Made by a program: the position numbers and the translations under genes. A DNA stretch of 64,000 nt from Rehmannia glutinosa (taxonomy: Eukaryota; Streptophyta; Magnoliopsida; Lamiales; Orobanchaceae), in NCBI GenBank assembly GCA_016081115.2, contig JABTTQ020003407.1, positions 186,001 through 250,000 on the forward strand. The letters run 5' to 3'. The notes under the pieces are model-generated. The model saw only the letters and a program-made list of their open reading frames with translations, did no database searches and had not been told where the DNA came from. Position 1 is the first letter of the stretch. Each line of letters starts with the position of its first letter. Shown here piece by piece: positions 10,240-21,805 of this stretch.

Positions 10240-11580
10240 ATGGTTAGGGAGGATATGTCGGGATTCCTCTCTCATACTACAGTTTCTCATAAGAATCTGA
10301 TGAGGATTATGAAAGAAGATCCAAAACTTCAGATATATGATGGTTTTACTATTGGAGCAATAGAGAAAGCTTTGGATAAGATGGGGTTTCGTAACATAAA
10401 ACACAAAATTATCAACAGGGTAACTACCAGAGAATTTTCTATTTCGATGGAGTTCACTGGTAACCCGATCGAGATGCAGTTGGTCCCTCTCTGGGAAGTT
10501 CGAGAGATCAAAAGCAGTGTTAAGAGAGAAGTTGCAAAGACACTCTGATGGATACATATCAGAGCCATAAGAGTTATTATTAAAGCAACATTCAAGGAAG
10601 AAATTGATTCTCCACTCAACCTAGCTATCTTTGACAAGCGAATATCAAATCTCAAGGATTCATGCCTTGGAGCGGTCACAGGAAATTTGTATGCAGGAAA
10701 ATTAGCATTTAACGTCTATCCTAGAATTGCATACAATTTGGGAGATCGAGGGCCTGTTTGTTTATGTTTCCATGGTCCATTTCCAGTTTCTCGAGTTGAA
10801 AATAGAATTTTGAGAATTGAATTTATTGGCTTTCGTGTGGAAATTGGAATTACGTTTGGATAAATGAGTTGAAATGTGTTTTATGTAGAGTTGAAAATGA
10901 GATTGTGTTTGGTTGATTAGTTTTAAAATATTATTTTATGTATATAATAATTGAAAAGTTGATAGTGGTGGGATCCACTTTCAATACTTTAATTTGAATA
11001 TATAATATTATATTTGTAAGATTGTAGGTGGTGGGTCACATTAGTTAGATATAATTTAAAGTTAGTAATATTTTAAGTTGATAAAGTTGATAGTGGTGGG
11101 TCCCATATTTATAATTGAGTTAAAATATTAGAATAGTGATTGATGAGTGATGTAGGGTAGTGTATATGTTTGAGAATAGAAATTATAGGTTTGGGATGTT
11201 GTTTTATGTGAAAAATAGAAAATGAAAATGATGATTTCCATTGAAAATTTTATGGACAATCATGATTCCACTTTTATGAATAATTGGAAAGTAGAAATAG
11301 GCTCTTGGAAACATAAACAAACAAGGCCCGAGATTTCAGCAGAGTCCTAACACTTCATCAAGATTTTAAAAGAGTCAATTTGATGAAAGAAGGAAAAGAG
11401 ACCTTACTCGATCACAAACAAGATTTCCCATGCTCTCTCGAATACACATCATGCATAAGTATTCTTGAGAAATGAATTTATTAAAGTCTTAAGAATATTT
11501 GAGAATTTTGCCAGGGTGGGTTTCACAGAATTTATTGAATCTCCAACTATAAAGGAGATATGAAAATTCAAGATCAACTA
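10240..11580 (+). pseudogene. Movement protein region (30K superfamily), interrupted by a MITE
   Basis: An open segment at 10240-10548 continues, after a stop, with a block matching the caulimovirid movement protein core (LAIFDKRI, then GNLYAGKLAFNVYPRIAY, ending near 10740). The MITE at 10751-11328 interrupts it. The same frame sense resumes after the MITE (DFSRVLTLHQDFK onward), so the insertion came after integration of the viral sequence. Movement proteins carry virus through plasmodesmata. Non-functional because of stops and the insertion. Confidence 0.65.
10751..11328. mobile_element. 578-bp Tourist-like MITE inside the movement protein gene
   Basis: The terminal inverted repeats are GGCCTGTTTGTTTATGTTTC at the left and, on the opposite strand, GGCCTTGTTTGTTTATGTTT at the right. 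CGAG precedes and follows the element (10747-10750 and 11329-11332). The duplication may be read as 2-4 bp because GGGCC/GGCCC is shared with the ends; 3 bp would fit PIF/Harbinger. The interior has two copies of a TTGATAGTGGTGGG(A)TCC motif. No coding capacity. Confidence 0.8.
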
Positions 11581-12257
11581 GTTTTCAACAAAAGTCAAAG
11601 TCTCATATTTGAGCCAAGGAGGATGTCTTTCCAACAAGACAGAATGATAAGTTGTAGCCGTTGGGAAGAAAAAAAGACCAATACATTTCAAATAATCCCA
11701 AATGTTTTGTAACACAAGGAGAGCCGAAATGTTCGAATGATTGAGAAGTTGAAGTAATATATATTTGACATCACTCAAAAGGATAATATTTTTCCTTGTG
11801 ATGTCCTATATTATCTACAACAACCTATAGTTGGAAGATATCAAGAAAGCCTAAAAATAGGTGAAATTGAGTTGACTATCACAGGGACAACAAGAAAAAT
11901 CCAGAGCAGTTAATACTGAGTATTGAATTTCTTGAGGATCATAAACCTTGGAAAATATTACAAGACGAAATGAAGTTCACAGTGGCTAATAAAAGTTCTA
12001 GAATCAGATGACCACTAGCCCATTCTCCATATACATTTCTATTGGAATGTTATATGTTGAAAACAAAGCCGAGTATTTTGCCGCCTATATTGATTCGGTG
12101 TCGAATATGTACCGCAAAGCCGATTTTTTCCTAAAGAAATTGGAGAAGATTTGCCTATTGCGAAAAGAGATTTCTCTAAAAGAACTTATCCTTAATTGAG
12201 GAATTAAACAAGAAACAATCATGATCGGATGTGCATGCAGTTACCCTATGGTACAAA

Positions 12258-12340
12258 GTGAAGACGCCACCAATCTATTTTCATGATACAGGAGCAGATG
12301 TTTTGCTAGGAAATAATTTCCTACAACCATTCAAGTGATT
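12258..12340 (+). pseudogene. Pararetroviral aspartic protease remnant
   Basis: The segment carries FHDTGADVLLGNNFLQPF: the DTG catalytic triad with the ADVLLG(N) flap-side sequence common to pararetroviral and retroviral proteases. The surrounding frame is broken by stops. Its position between movement protein and RT is as expected. The enzyme would cleave the polyprotein. Confidence 0.7.
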
Positions 12341-12764
12341 TACACAACAAAATGAGACGAGGAGACTTATTTTCACAACATTATGTGATCATAAGATTAT
12401 TGTCTAGAGGCTGTGAGAAGCATTTTACAGAAAAATGCCTATTAATTTTTGCAGCAAGCGTGGTGATGAAGCCAAACATCAAAATCCAAAAATGGCGGAT
12501 AAAAGAAGATTTGGTGATACATTATTATCCTCTCGGCAATACGGTTCAGAGCAGAAAGATACAAAGAGATAGGATAATAATAATTTGTATTCATTCAGAA
12601 TACAAGGAGAATAACGAGTATTTCCAGAGGCTATTGCGAAATTAATGATGAGCCTAATGGAGAATCCACAGAGTGATGTTACCATTAAAGAACAAATATC
12701 ACTCGAGGATGTCAAAAAGAAGATCCAAAGGAATTATAATGAAAACCTTTTGGCATGGTGAGAT

Positions 12765-13690
12765 AAGAACAATCTCAAAACATCCTTAAAGGTCAAACCG
12801 GGGAAGGAATATGAGTTCGTGAGGTTCAAACCAATCCTTATGAACTAGGAGGATCGTGAAGATATGCAGAAAATATTTAAGGAACATGTGGACCTTAAGT
12901 TGATTTCACCAGGGGTCCATACAGTAGTCCAGATTCTTAGTCAAGAACCACGGAGAAATCAAAAGAAGAAAGTCAAGACTTGTTATTAATTACAAGGGGA
13001 TTAACAACATTTTAGGATTTGATGGATACTATATCCTAAGTGGAGAACATTTGGTTAACTGTATCAAAGGTGCCAAGATATTCTCAAAGTTAAATTGCAA
13101 GTCTGGATTTTACCAGATTGGGATGGAGGAAGAAAGTAAGAAGTTCACAACTTTATCCACACCATAAAGACACTATATTTGGAACGTGATGCCTATGGGA
13201 TTGGCTAACGCACCGCATATATATCAAAGAAAGATGGATAATTTCTTCAAGGATTATTTCAGTTTCATGTTTGTATACATCGATGATATCCTATTTCAAT
13301 CCAAGAACATGAAGGATCATCTCAAATATTTGGAAATATTTTCAGATGTTTGGCACAATGAAGGATTAGTATTTTCAGAAAAGAAGGTAGTGATTGCTAC
13401 AAGACAAATTGAATACATCGGAATTGAAATTGACGAATCTGGGATTATCCTACAAATCCATATTGTGGAGAAAATACAAAGATTTCAAGACATCCTCAAA
13501 GATAAGAAACAACTTCAAAGTTTTTTCGGAGTTGTTAATTTTGCTGGAATGTTCATAAACAATCTGACACATTATAGGAAAGTGTGTGGCCCATTATTCA
13601 AAAAGTATGCAATATTCAAATGGGAAGGTGAACATCAAGATGGGATAAAACAACTTAAGGAAGTTTGCAAAAATCTTCCGAAACTTGTAA
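12765..13690 (+). pseudogene. Pararetroviral reverse transcriptase
   Basis: Fragments in several frames cover the fingers (RLVINYKGINN near 12977) and the palm. Where the catalytic Asp is expected the sequence is K-L-N-C-K-S-G-F (about 13090), so Asp has become Asn. The open segment 13186-13785 has MPMGLANAPHIYQRKMD and the catalytic YIDD box (about 13277-13288), then EYIGIEID and the thumb/connection. One stop lies just before it. Inactive on three grounds: stop codons, frameshifts and loss of a metal-binding Asp. Confidence 0.85.
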
Positions 13691-13975
13691 TACCACAAGA
13701 CGAGGATGAGTTGGTTCTATATGCAAATACCATTAGTTATTGGTGGCAGCAGTCCTTACAAAAGCCACACCAAATGGAGAAGTGACATTCAGATATTGCA
13801 GCGGTCAATTTACAGACAGTGAAGCAAATCGATGACATATAACCAAAAAGAATTTTTTGCAGTCAGAAAGACTTTCAAACAATGGCCTCTATTTTTATTG
13901 GCTAAAAATTTTACTTTAAAAATTGATAATTCAAGTGTCAAGGCTTTTCTAAAAAATAAAATTGAATCAAAATCA
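13690..13975 (+). pseudogene. Pararetroviral RNase H
   Basis: Sequence after the RT connection shows a degraded RNase H: the first catalytic Asp region reads LVLYANTIS (Asp replaced by Asn), then YCSGQFTDSEAN and, in another frame, NQKEFFAVRKTFKQWP (catalytic Glu in KEFFA) and LKIDNSSVKAFL (catalytic Asp). At least one frameshift (about 13820-13850) separates the blocks. Confidence 0.7.
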
Positions 13976-14469
13976 GAAAAAGGCTAGATTACTTAGGCGA
14001 CAAAGCTGAATGTCAATATTATGGTTATGATATTGTCATTATAAAATCTCATAAAAATGTTCTTGTAGCTTTTTTTCTTGACACGACATGGAAGGTCGCG
14101 CTGGTGACGAGGTCCTTAAACGAGTAAGACACCTCAGGGAAAATCTAGAGAGTCTAGAATGATATTTTGGGAAAATTTATTTCTAGTCAAAGACGAGCAT
14201 GCCGATTCTCTCAAGGACAAATTGTTCTTAGACCGCAATGGCCTCTCCTCCGATCGTATCTCCTACGATGAAGAAAGGGACGATTAGAGAATGGGGCTCG
14301 ACCCGGAGCAGGTTATGGATTCAAATACCATAATTGCAAGTATTGCGGTTGATGCATCCCCTAAGGATGTATAAACCGAATCAATGTTGAAGCTCGATGT
14401 CATAACCTGAGTCTTCAAGTCGACCCAAAGACTCCGGGAGTGAAAGAGGGAGAGTTGAATCTTAGGCCA

Positions 14470-15620
14470 TAAAAATCAAATCTAAGGTTCAAACTGACGA
14501 GATTAAGATTTCTCCAATGCGGGTTTATCAATGACAATGGGGAAATTGGTTACAAGAAAGAGGTATTAACCCAAGAAAAACAATGGGTGATATCTCAGGC
14601 AAATACCCAAGAGTTTGGATGAAACCAGGAAGTCATCCAAATGAAGTACAAGAATGGTATACTTTTGGATCTTTAGCTTCAATATATAATGTGTTCAGAA
14701 ATTTCAAAGTTATCGAAATGGATTGGGGAAGTTGTTTATGAGACTTGGGCTAATAATCCACATTTGGGCAGATGAGATTTTTGGAACTGTATTTCATTAG
14801 TGCAACTCCAGAACCAACAAAGAAAGGCTTTAATGAAGCTTTTCATTTCATCAAACTTAGAAGACTGGATGGAAATGCTTTGAAATACCTAAAGGCATCT
14901 TCATGGGAAAAAGTACAATTACTGGTAGGAGCAATCCCAAAAGACGAAGCTTCTACACGACGAGCATGGGGACTTTGGGTTTGTCTAACTGAAATGGACA
15001 AAATCAAATATCCATTCAAGTTCTTTCAGAATTCAACAAATGGATCTTTCCTTTTGAATTCAATTACAGGATCAATCACATGATTTGCAGAGGAACTTTT
15101 CGAGACAAATAGAAGAATTCTATGGGAGAACAAGATTTTGGCTAGCAAAGAAACTTAACGGAAATTCCTTAACATGGCGCATGTAGGCCGTTGGATTGAT
15201 TGGATCTGTCAGGCATGCCCCGAACTATAAAAAACCCGAGTTTGGGAAAATATTCTGACACAAACTCGACCGACAAGACTATGCAGCTGGAAAAGACAAG
15301 GGCCCAACTCACAAGAAGCGTTGTCCTTTGGGATCACGTAAACCAAATTTCTAAAAGGTTCCACGACATACTTGGTGGAGACATGTGACTCCAAATACAT
15401 GGGACCCACTTTCCAAAAAGACAAAAGGTGGGGCAGTACAAGTGATAAAAGATTCCTTCCAGTCTATTAAAAGACAAAGGAAAACAGGTCAGCAGGCTTT
15501 GAAGCTTTATCAGAATGTTTTGGATGCCAGACCAGAATGGGTCCCAAGCTATGTGAAGCTCATAAAGCATCCACTATTCTCAGCAAATGGGAGTAATAAT
15601 TCAAGGAGTACAAATTAAAC
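14470..15620 (+). pseudogene. Unidentified 3' tail of the pararetrovirus-like insertion
   Basis: Coding-like stretches continue after RNase H, for example KTMGDISGKYPRVWMKPGSH (about 14578-14637), an open segment 14772-15083 and another at 15385-15618. They share the plus strand and codon style of the preceding genes. I do not recognise the family. By position it could be the C-terminal polyprotein or a transactivator/inclusion-body-type ORF of cavemovirus- or solendovirus-like genomes; that is a guess from gene order only. Confidence 0.4.
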
Positions 15621-17880
15621 CTATAAAACAAGAGTAAAATATGAAATTAAACTACTTCAAATTGTAGTCCATAATTCAATGTCTAAAAATGCCCAAAACA
15701 ACAATAATCTACTATCAGTTATACATAAAACCCTCTATCAAGATAAAATACTTAAAACAACAAAAATTTAATATCAGTTAATAGTTATACATAAAAATCC
15801 TCTACCAAAATAAAAGGGCCAAAACAACAATAATTTTTTTATCCTCATAATGTACAAATGGTAGTTCCAAATAGTGGCCTCCTATAGCAACTCCAACAGC
15901 ATTTTTGTGTGTCCATAAACTACAAATATTACCATAAAGGAATAAACCATAAGTAAAAATAAAGTAACATCAGCGAATTAAACCATAAAGAATTAAACTC
16001 CTGCAATCTCTCCATCAAGAAATAAAATTTAATATAGTGTATAAGTTTCTAAATACCTTTTCATTAAATTAGGTATCATTAGTGCTTTGAATAAACAGGC
16101 AAATGAGGAGAAAATAATTATCGATTGCTATATATCGAAAGTAACATAATTTTAAATTGCATAATGCTACAAACCGTAAGTTGTAACTCTACTAATTACT
16201 TGCAATAAACAAAATAAAAATATTAATTTCACCTTATGGTTTTCTTCACAATACTTTTCCTTATTTTCGCTTCAAAAACTGGACTGTTTTTTGTCATCTT
16301 TCCATGCTTCTCGATCTTATGCAGCCTACTTCATCTTGTTTTGCCAAAAAGACTTTAACAACCTATATTTCAAAATAAGATCTAACATCTTATATAAGAT
16401 GTAGGATCTTATAAGATGTTTTATATAATATTAGCCAAAAATCCATTGAGTTTTGAATCCAAGGTCAAGCCCCAGGTTCACAGGTGATTGATTGTTTAAA
16501 ATACATAGCAAACTATAGAATTTAAGCATCTTTTGCGTAGTTAAAAACCTTAATATAAAACTTGGTTTTATGTGGAAAGCCTCGATCATTTGGTGTTGGA
16601 ACTATGAAATTTCTCAAAAACTACTACTCAATAAGACCACATTTATAAACATACTTCAATCAAGCCCGAGGAAAATGAACAAATTGTTTTGAACAATCTT
16701 TTCCTGGTAAATCTAGCAACCAACATTTTTTTAATTTCTCATATGTCCCTCTCTTTTCTTGTGTAAGATCAAATCGAATTATCTTTGTTTTCAAGAAACA
16801 TGCATATGTCACTCAAGCGTGTGGCAAATCGCAAGTATTATTCAAAGTGTAGAAAGCGATAAACAATCAGCCAAGAAGAGAGTAACCATTCGCATGAAGA
16901 ATAAACATTCCAAAAAAAGTAGCATGGGAAGCTAATAATTCTACCGATTCGTTAAAAGAGCTACTCAAAATAAAGCAGGTATGCATTAATGTGTGAACTC
17001 CAACAGAGCTTCAAATTGCCTTCACAATTTGAAGTGCATGGTTTAACTAATATTAATTAGGGATAATTACAAATACTACCCTTGAGTCAGCCTAATTAAA
17101 AAAAAAAAAAAAGCTCAAGTTATCTTCCAAAATTACAAATTCCTCCTTAAGGTGTTACAAACACTCCCTTGAGGTTTGTATCTATATAACAAACAACCCA
17201 CCCACCCACCCTCTATGTAAGATGCAAACAAATATCAAGAGGGTAAGATACAAACAAATATCAAGGAGGTATAAAATCCTCTCATCCAAATAGAGCCTCA
17301 TACAATTTTGTTATAAAACTTTAGTGGGGATAATTTCGGACTTAGTACACAAAGTTTACCTATTTTTTTCTTTTAATACCCCATGTTCCAAATTTATCAA
17401 GTTTGGTACCCAATGTTACAAGTTTTAATCATCACATTACACTGTCGTTTGTTGATCGTCTACGACTAACGGAATGACTTGAAATAAAGGTTAGGAGAGG
17501 AGTAGCCCTACTTATTTGGTTTTCATTACCTTTTTCCCCCAAATCACAAGTTTCTTACACAAATCGATTTAAAACCTAGTTTTTCCCCAAATCAATCTCA
17601 AATCCTATTTTCTTAATGTTACCCACAAATTAAACTAAATTTGCACCCCAAATCGGTGAAAATACTGTTAATGGTTTCAAATTGTAATTTGTCGACTTGA
17701 ACTCAAGCTCGAAGGAAAAGACCACGACGAAAAAAAAAGAGAATTCCAACCTAGTCCCGCTTATGGTATGTGTGATTTTGTAATTTTTATGTATTTTTGA
17801 GTTTAATAAGGCAAAGTTTCAAACTTTTCATCATCTAAGTTTTGCTTTTTATTTGTTTGTTTTTTTTTTTGTAATGTAGA
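15621..17880. other. Intergenic, AT-rich, no gene seen
   Basis: No coding homology recognised. Two imperfect copies of a segment with AAACAACAA...TATCAGTTA and CATAAAA..CCTCTA lie at about 15700-15830. A dyad built from ATCTTATAAGATG-like words lies at about 16380-16420. An A15 run is near 17098, and two copies of ACAAACAAATATCAAG (about 17226 and 17251) are tandem. The left end of the MULE is expected in this stretch but was not found. Confidence 0.5.
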
Positions 17881-19282
17881 TGAAATTGGCCAAAATCCAC
17901 TCTTTACATTAAAAATATTTTATGTGGGATGATGACAGATGATCCGTGAGATATTATTTTGGTGGGTCTATTGACTTTGTTGACCAGGTAAATGGGGATG
18001 TCTTTGGATTAATAGAATTGAAAGATTTTGTAAGAGAATTAGGCTATGATAAAGAGAAGGTGAGATTCTGGCATCAATTTGGGAGTAGTTTGCATATGGG
18101 CAAAGATGGTGCTAGAAACTAATTATGATGTATATGGGATTGTGGAGCAAACAAAATGGAAGAGGAGCAAGATATTAATTTACTTAGAGCATATTGTGAA
18201 CCTACATGAGTAAAGAACTTTATATTCAATTCTCCAACATAGAGTACTCAAATCTAAATAATGACTTTGAACCTGTGATTGGCGTCTCTTTCCTTGGCAA
18301 TGTCCCTGAATCACCTAAAAATTTGAATGCTTCATCTCCTAGCGAGTCTTTAGAATTATTATTTTTTAGTGATACTGAATATAATATGGAGGATGATGAT
18401 AGAGGGTTTGAAAAATATGTGGATCACAATGTTGAGTGGGATAGTGTTATAGAGAAAGGAAAGAATGTTCAAACTGAAGATAGGGTGGATAGGGTAGTTG
18501 AAGAAGGGGTTGCAGACAATGATAAGTTTAAGAGTGAAAAAAAAAAAACAAATGAGGAGGGTAGTGTCCCAAATTTAACTAAATACAATACCAAGACAGA
18601 TAGTAAAAACCCTAACATAAAATTGGGTCTTGTTTTTAGTTTAAAAAAGGAAGCTAAGGAAGTTATTGAGACATATATAAAGGGAATGATAATCACATTT
18701 GTGTTGAATGATAAAAGAAGATTAAAAAGATGCAAGAAAAAGAGGGGTGTGATTTGTATTTCTATGTATCATCTATGCAGAATGACAAATCATGGCAAGT
18801 AAATAGGTTTAATTGAATTCACAATGAGTGTTCATGGAACTACAATAACTCCACTCTTAAGTCTGGTTTGATTGGAAAAATATTTGCGAAGAAATTCAAC
18901 AATCCTAAGTTAGGGGTCAATGAGTTTAGAAATGAGCTTTGTACAATACTTAAAGTTAATGTATCCAGGCAACAAGCATATAGGGCAAAGAAAAAAGCAC
19001 TGTCAATTCTTCAAGGCACTTTAAAAGAGCAATTTAGCAAGATTAGGGACTATTGTGAAGAGTTGCTTAGGAGTAATCCAAGTTCTACAGTTGTCTTAAA
19101 ACTTTCTAATCGTGAAAGTGAGGGGGAACTACATTTTTGAGGTTATATATATGTTTTGATGCATGCAAGAAAGTGTTTAAGCATTGTAGAAAATTTGTAG
19201 GTGTGGATGGATATTTCATGAAGGGTCCACAAGGGGGGCAATTGTTACTGCAGCTGGGGATCCCAACAATTATATGTTTCCA
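17881..19282 (+). pseudogene. MULE transposase, N-terminal half
   Basis: The N-terminal region begins at about 17960 with IDFVDQVNGDVFGLIELKDF, typical of the first domain of plant MURA-like proteins, followed by an acidic linker (18206-18560). A MuDR DNA-binding-type domain follows (LGLVFSLKKEAKEVIE, then NDKRR and, in another frame, MQNDKSWQVNRFN). Then come KSGLIGKIFAKKFNNPKLGV and the start of the MULE catalytic domain, with the first catalytic Asp in VGVDGYFMKGPQGGQL (about 19200). Frameshifts occur near 18730, 18800 and 19130. The gene stops at the CACTA insertion, immediately after D-P-N-N-Y-M-F-P. Transposase would bind the element ends and cut them in the nucleus. Confidence 0.85.
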
Positions 19283-19570
19283 TACTACAAGAAAAACGCT
19301 CAAAGACGTCATTTAAAAGACATCGGTTTCATGAATTTCATGATGTCTTATACTATACAACATCATGTTTTAAGTGAAGCGATATGTATGACCGGATTTT
19401 CTCGCTATTACACACCGTCTTTTAGAGCAGATGTCTTTGGTCACCATTTTCTTGCTTTATAACATCAATTTTAAGATCGGTTATTCCAATAGATGTCTTT
19501 GTTCACTCTTTATTAGTTTATAACATCATTATTAACATCATTTGTTTAAAATTTGATGTTATACTTAATT
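19283..19570. repeat. CACTA left terminal and subterminal repeats
   Basis: After the terminal TACTACAAGAAAAACGCTC come repeated words related to GACATCGGT and AACATCA in both orientations (for example about 19317, 19360, 19461, 19509). In CACTA elements such subterminal repeats bind the TNPA-type protein. Confidence 0.75.
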
Positions 19571-20049
19571 ATTGTCAATTTAAAATAAAATTACTTTCAT
19601 TTCCCCAATTTTATCTTTTTTAAGGGTTTCCCCAAATTAACCACTATTCGAACACCATCACCTCTAAAACATCATCACCTTCGAACTTAGGAATTTTCAG
19701 CAACAAACCCTCACCTCTGAAATTCTCGAACAACTTGTGCCTCAAACCCACACCTCCAAAACATGGTCGGAAATCAAACCTCGGTTCTTCCTTTGGCAGC
19801 AAAAAACTCAAACCTTTGTTGCTCTTCGTCTCTATTCCTCCACACAAAAAAAGCTCTAATCTACGATTGGAAAATGCTCATGTATCATATAGCTCATCGA
19901 AAGTAGAGCTCGTCGTTTTGGTGGAGCCTCCAAGTTCCTTGTCGACCTCCCCTCACACGGCTTCTTCTCTTCCACCGTCCTTTCCTCCAACCTGGTATTC
20001 ATCACCTCAATTTGCTTCCATAAATATTCGATCTTGACATTGTCAGACA
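19571..20049. other. CACTA interior, no gene recognised
   Basis: Pyrimidine-rich, weakly coding-like in both directions (open plus-strand stretch 19735-20037, rich in Pro/Ser; minus-strand stretch 19856-20050 with an N-terminal heptad-like segment). No family recognised. It could be 5' leader or a captured host fragment. Confidence 0.4.
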
Positions 20050-21626
20050 TCTGTTGTATAGTTTTGATGTGTGTAAATTATACGTGAATTTTAGGGCTTA
20101 AAATGATATATATTTAATGCATTTACACGCATATTTCCTATGTTTTTAATTGGTTTCCTTAAAAGGGAATGATACTATGTATTCTTGTAATTCTTGCAGG
20201 AAACATAGCTTAAAATGAAAAAATATCGGTTGGAATGCTCGACTAAGATTGACGAATGCGAAGAGAAGATCAAAACGACGAAGAAAGTAGACAAAAACAC
20301 TTCACACGGTCGGACCATGTGGTGTCACATGGCCATGTGGAAATGCCAGTGTGAAACCACACAACCGTGTGAAGAAGGGGAAAAACAGAGGACGGAGTCA
20401 GGCCCATACGGCCGGACTGTGTGAAGTCACACGACCGAGTGGGAAAAGTATCACATCGCACAACCTGCCCGTGTGATCTCACACGGGCGTGCAACCAGGG
20501 GCTCAGACCAACACCACACTGTCGTGTGGTGCCACATGGCCTGGCCGTGTGGGACTCTATTTTGACGCGTTTTTTAGAGTTTGCTTCCCGTTCCAACTTT
20601 ACAAGTGATCTCTCAAAGCACCTATAAAAGGGACCCAAGGCTTGCACGAAAAATATCACTTCATAGAGATATAACACATCAAATAACACATGAATGAAGG
20701 AATCGAAGAGCTTTTGAGATCAAAAGGCTAGGTCGCGAAGAACACCACAAGGCTTTCGCATATACGGGAGCACAAGAGCTTCGAATGCTTAGGAGGGGAA
20801 TCCATCCTGACAAGAGGGGGTTTTCTTTCTATGTCTAAGAACTCTTGTCTGTGCTTAAACGATGTCTTAATGTTGATTCGAATTTGTCTCTGAGTTTGTA
20901 TTTGGCATATCTTTCGGATCTTAGGGGCATAAACGAAACTGTGGATTCATGTTAAATATGATTATTTGTTTTATTAATCAATTCATGCTTTCTATTTTAT
21001 GAATTCGAGTGTTTATTTATAATTGCTTTTATTCGCTGGGAATAAATTTCATGTCATATTTGTTAGTGCAAAATTTCAGACGATGAGTTCTAACAAAGAC
21101 AGAAATCAAATTCAGACATAAACGGATTTAACGAATCGGGAGACCTACAGCTGTTTGTGGGGAGTCATTCAATTCACAAATATTTTGGGAGTTAGTAATA
21201 ATTGTAACAAGTCGGGTGACCTACAATTGTTATTAATCAATTGTTTATATATCGTCCGGAAGGAGGAATAGACTAACTTAGGAATTGAACCCATAGAATT
21301 GCATGAATTGGTTTTTAAAACTTTATTTGCATTTAATATGGAAGAAGCATGTTGAGATTATGTGCCTAAGGTTGCTCCTATAGATGGTGAAAATACTTGT
21401 GGGGTTCACAAATTTATTTTTATTTTTATTTCTTTTTCTTTATTTTCAATTTTAGTTAGTTAAAATACTTGATTTTCGGTCGCTTCAATAAAATTGGAAT
21501 ACGATGTTATTATAGCCTAAGTGTTTCAAATATCAATCCTTGAGGAATACGACCTTGTTTGTCATTATTCTATAAACTACACTGTACACTTTGCAGTTGT
21601 ATGAACCAAAATATTTTTGGCGAACA
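20050..21626 (+). repeat. 5' LTR of the Athila-like element
   Basis: It probably starts at TGTTGTATAG (20051 or near) and ends GGCGAACA at 21626, just before the primer site. At 20290-20560 it holds a GC-rich island of near-palindromic words around CACACGG(C/T)CGTGTG. The last 170 bases (from CTTGATTTTCGGTCGCTTC, about 21468) recur at 25468-25624. Confidence 0.6.
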
Positions 21627-21632
21627 AGTTTT

Positions 21633-21650
21633 TGGTGCCGTTGCCGGGGA
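21633..21650 (+). other. Primer binding site for tRNA-Asp
   Basis: TGGTGCCGTTGCCGGGGA differs by one base (T for C) from the complement of the plant tRNA-Asp 3' end, the primer used by Athila-type elements. Confidence 0.85.
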
Positions 21651-21805
21651 TTGATTAGATTCTACTTAGATATATTAATAAGTAGTTCAATCTTAATTGA
21701 AGCATATATTGTTTTCTCAAAATTTTCGATATAGTCAAAATTAGTTATTTTATTATTTTTATTTTATTCGATTCAACATTATTTTTGTTAAAGTGCAGAT
21801 AGTGC

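Larger units (their letters stand above)
8160..15620 (+). other. Endogenous pararetrovirus-like (Caulimoviridae) insertion, decayed
   Basis: Domains typical of plant pararetroviruses follow one another on the plus strand: possible N-terminal ORF, coat protein with basic tract and zinc finger, 30K-type movement protein, pepsin-type protease, RT, RNase H, then an unidentified tail. No LTRs and no tRNA-Met primer site were found. A movement protein and the absence of integrase separate it from LTR retrotransposons. The order coat before movement protein recalls cavemovirus/solendovirus-type genomes, not badnaviruses; this is inference. Many stops and frameshifts and a MITE insertion make it inactive. 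Confidence 0.8.

Noticed and set aside
18469..18735. 88-codon minus-strand frame rich in Leu/Ser/Phe, looking like a membrane protein
   Set aside because: It is antisense to the acidic Lys/Glu-rich part of the MULE transposase, which yields such sequence automatically.
20270..20689. 139-codon minus-strand open frame
   Set aside because: It falls in the GC-rich palindrome island of the Athila-like LTR and has no recognisable domain; its antisense is also open.
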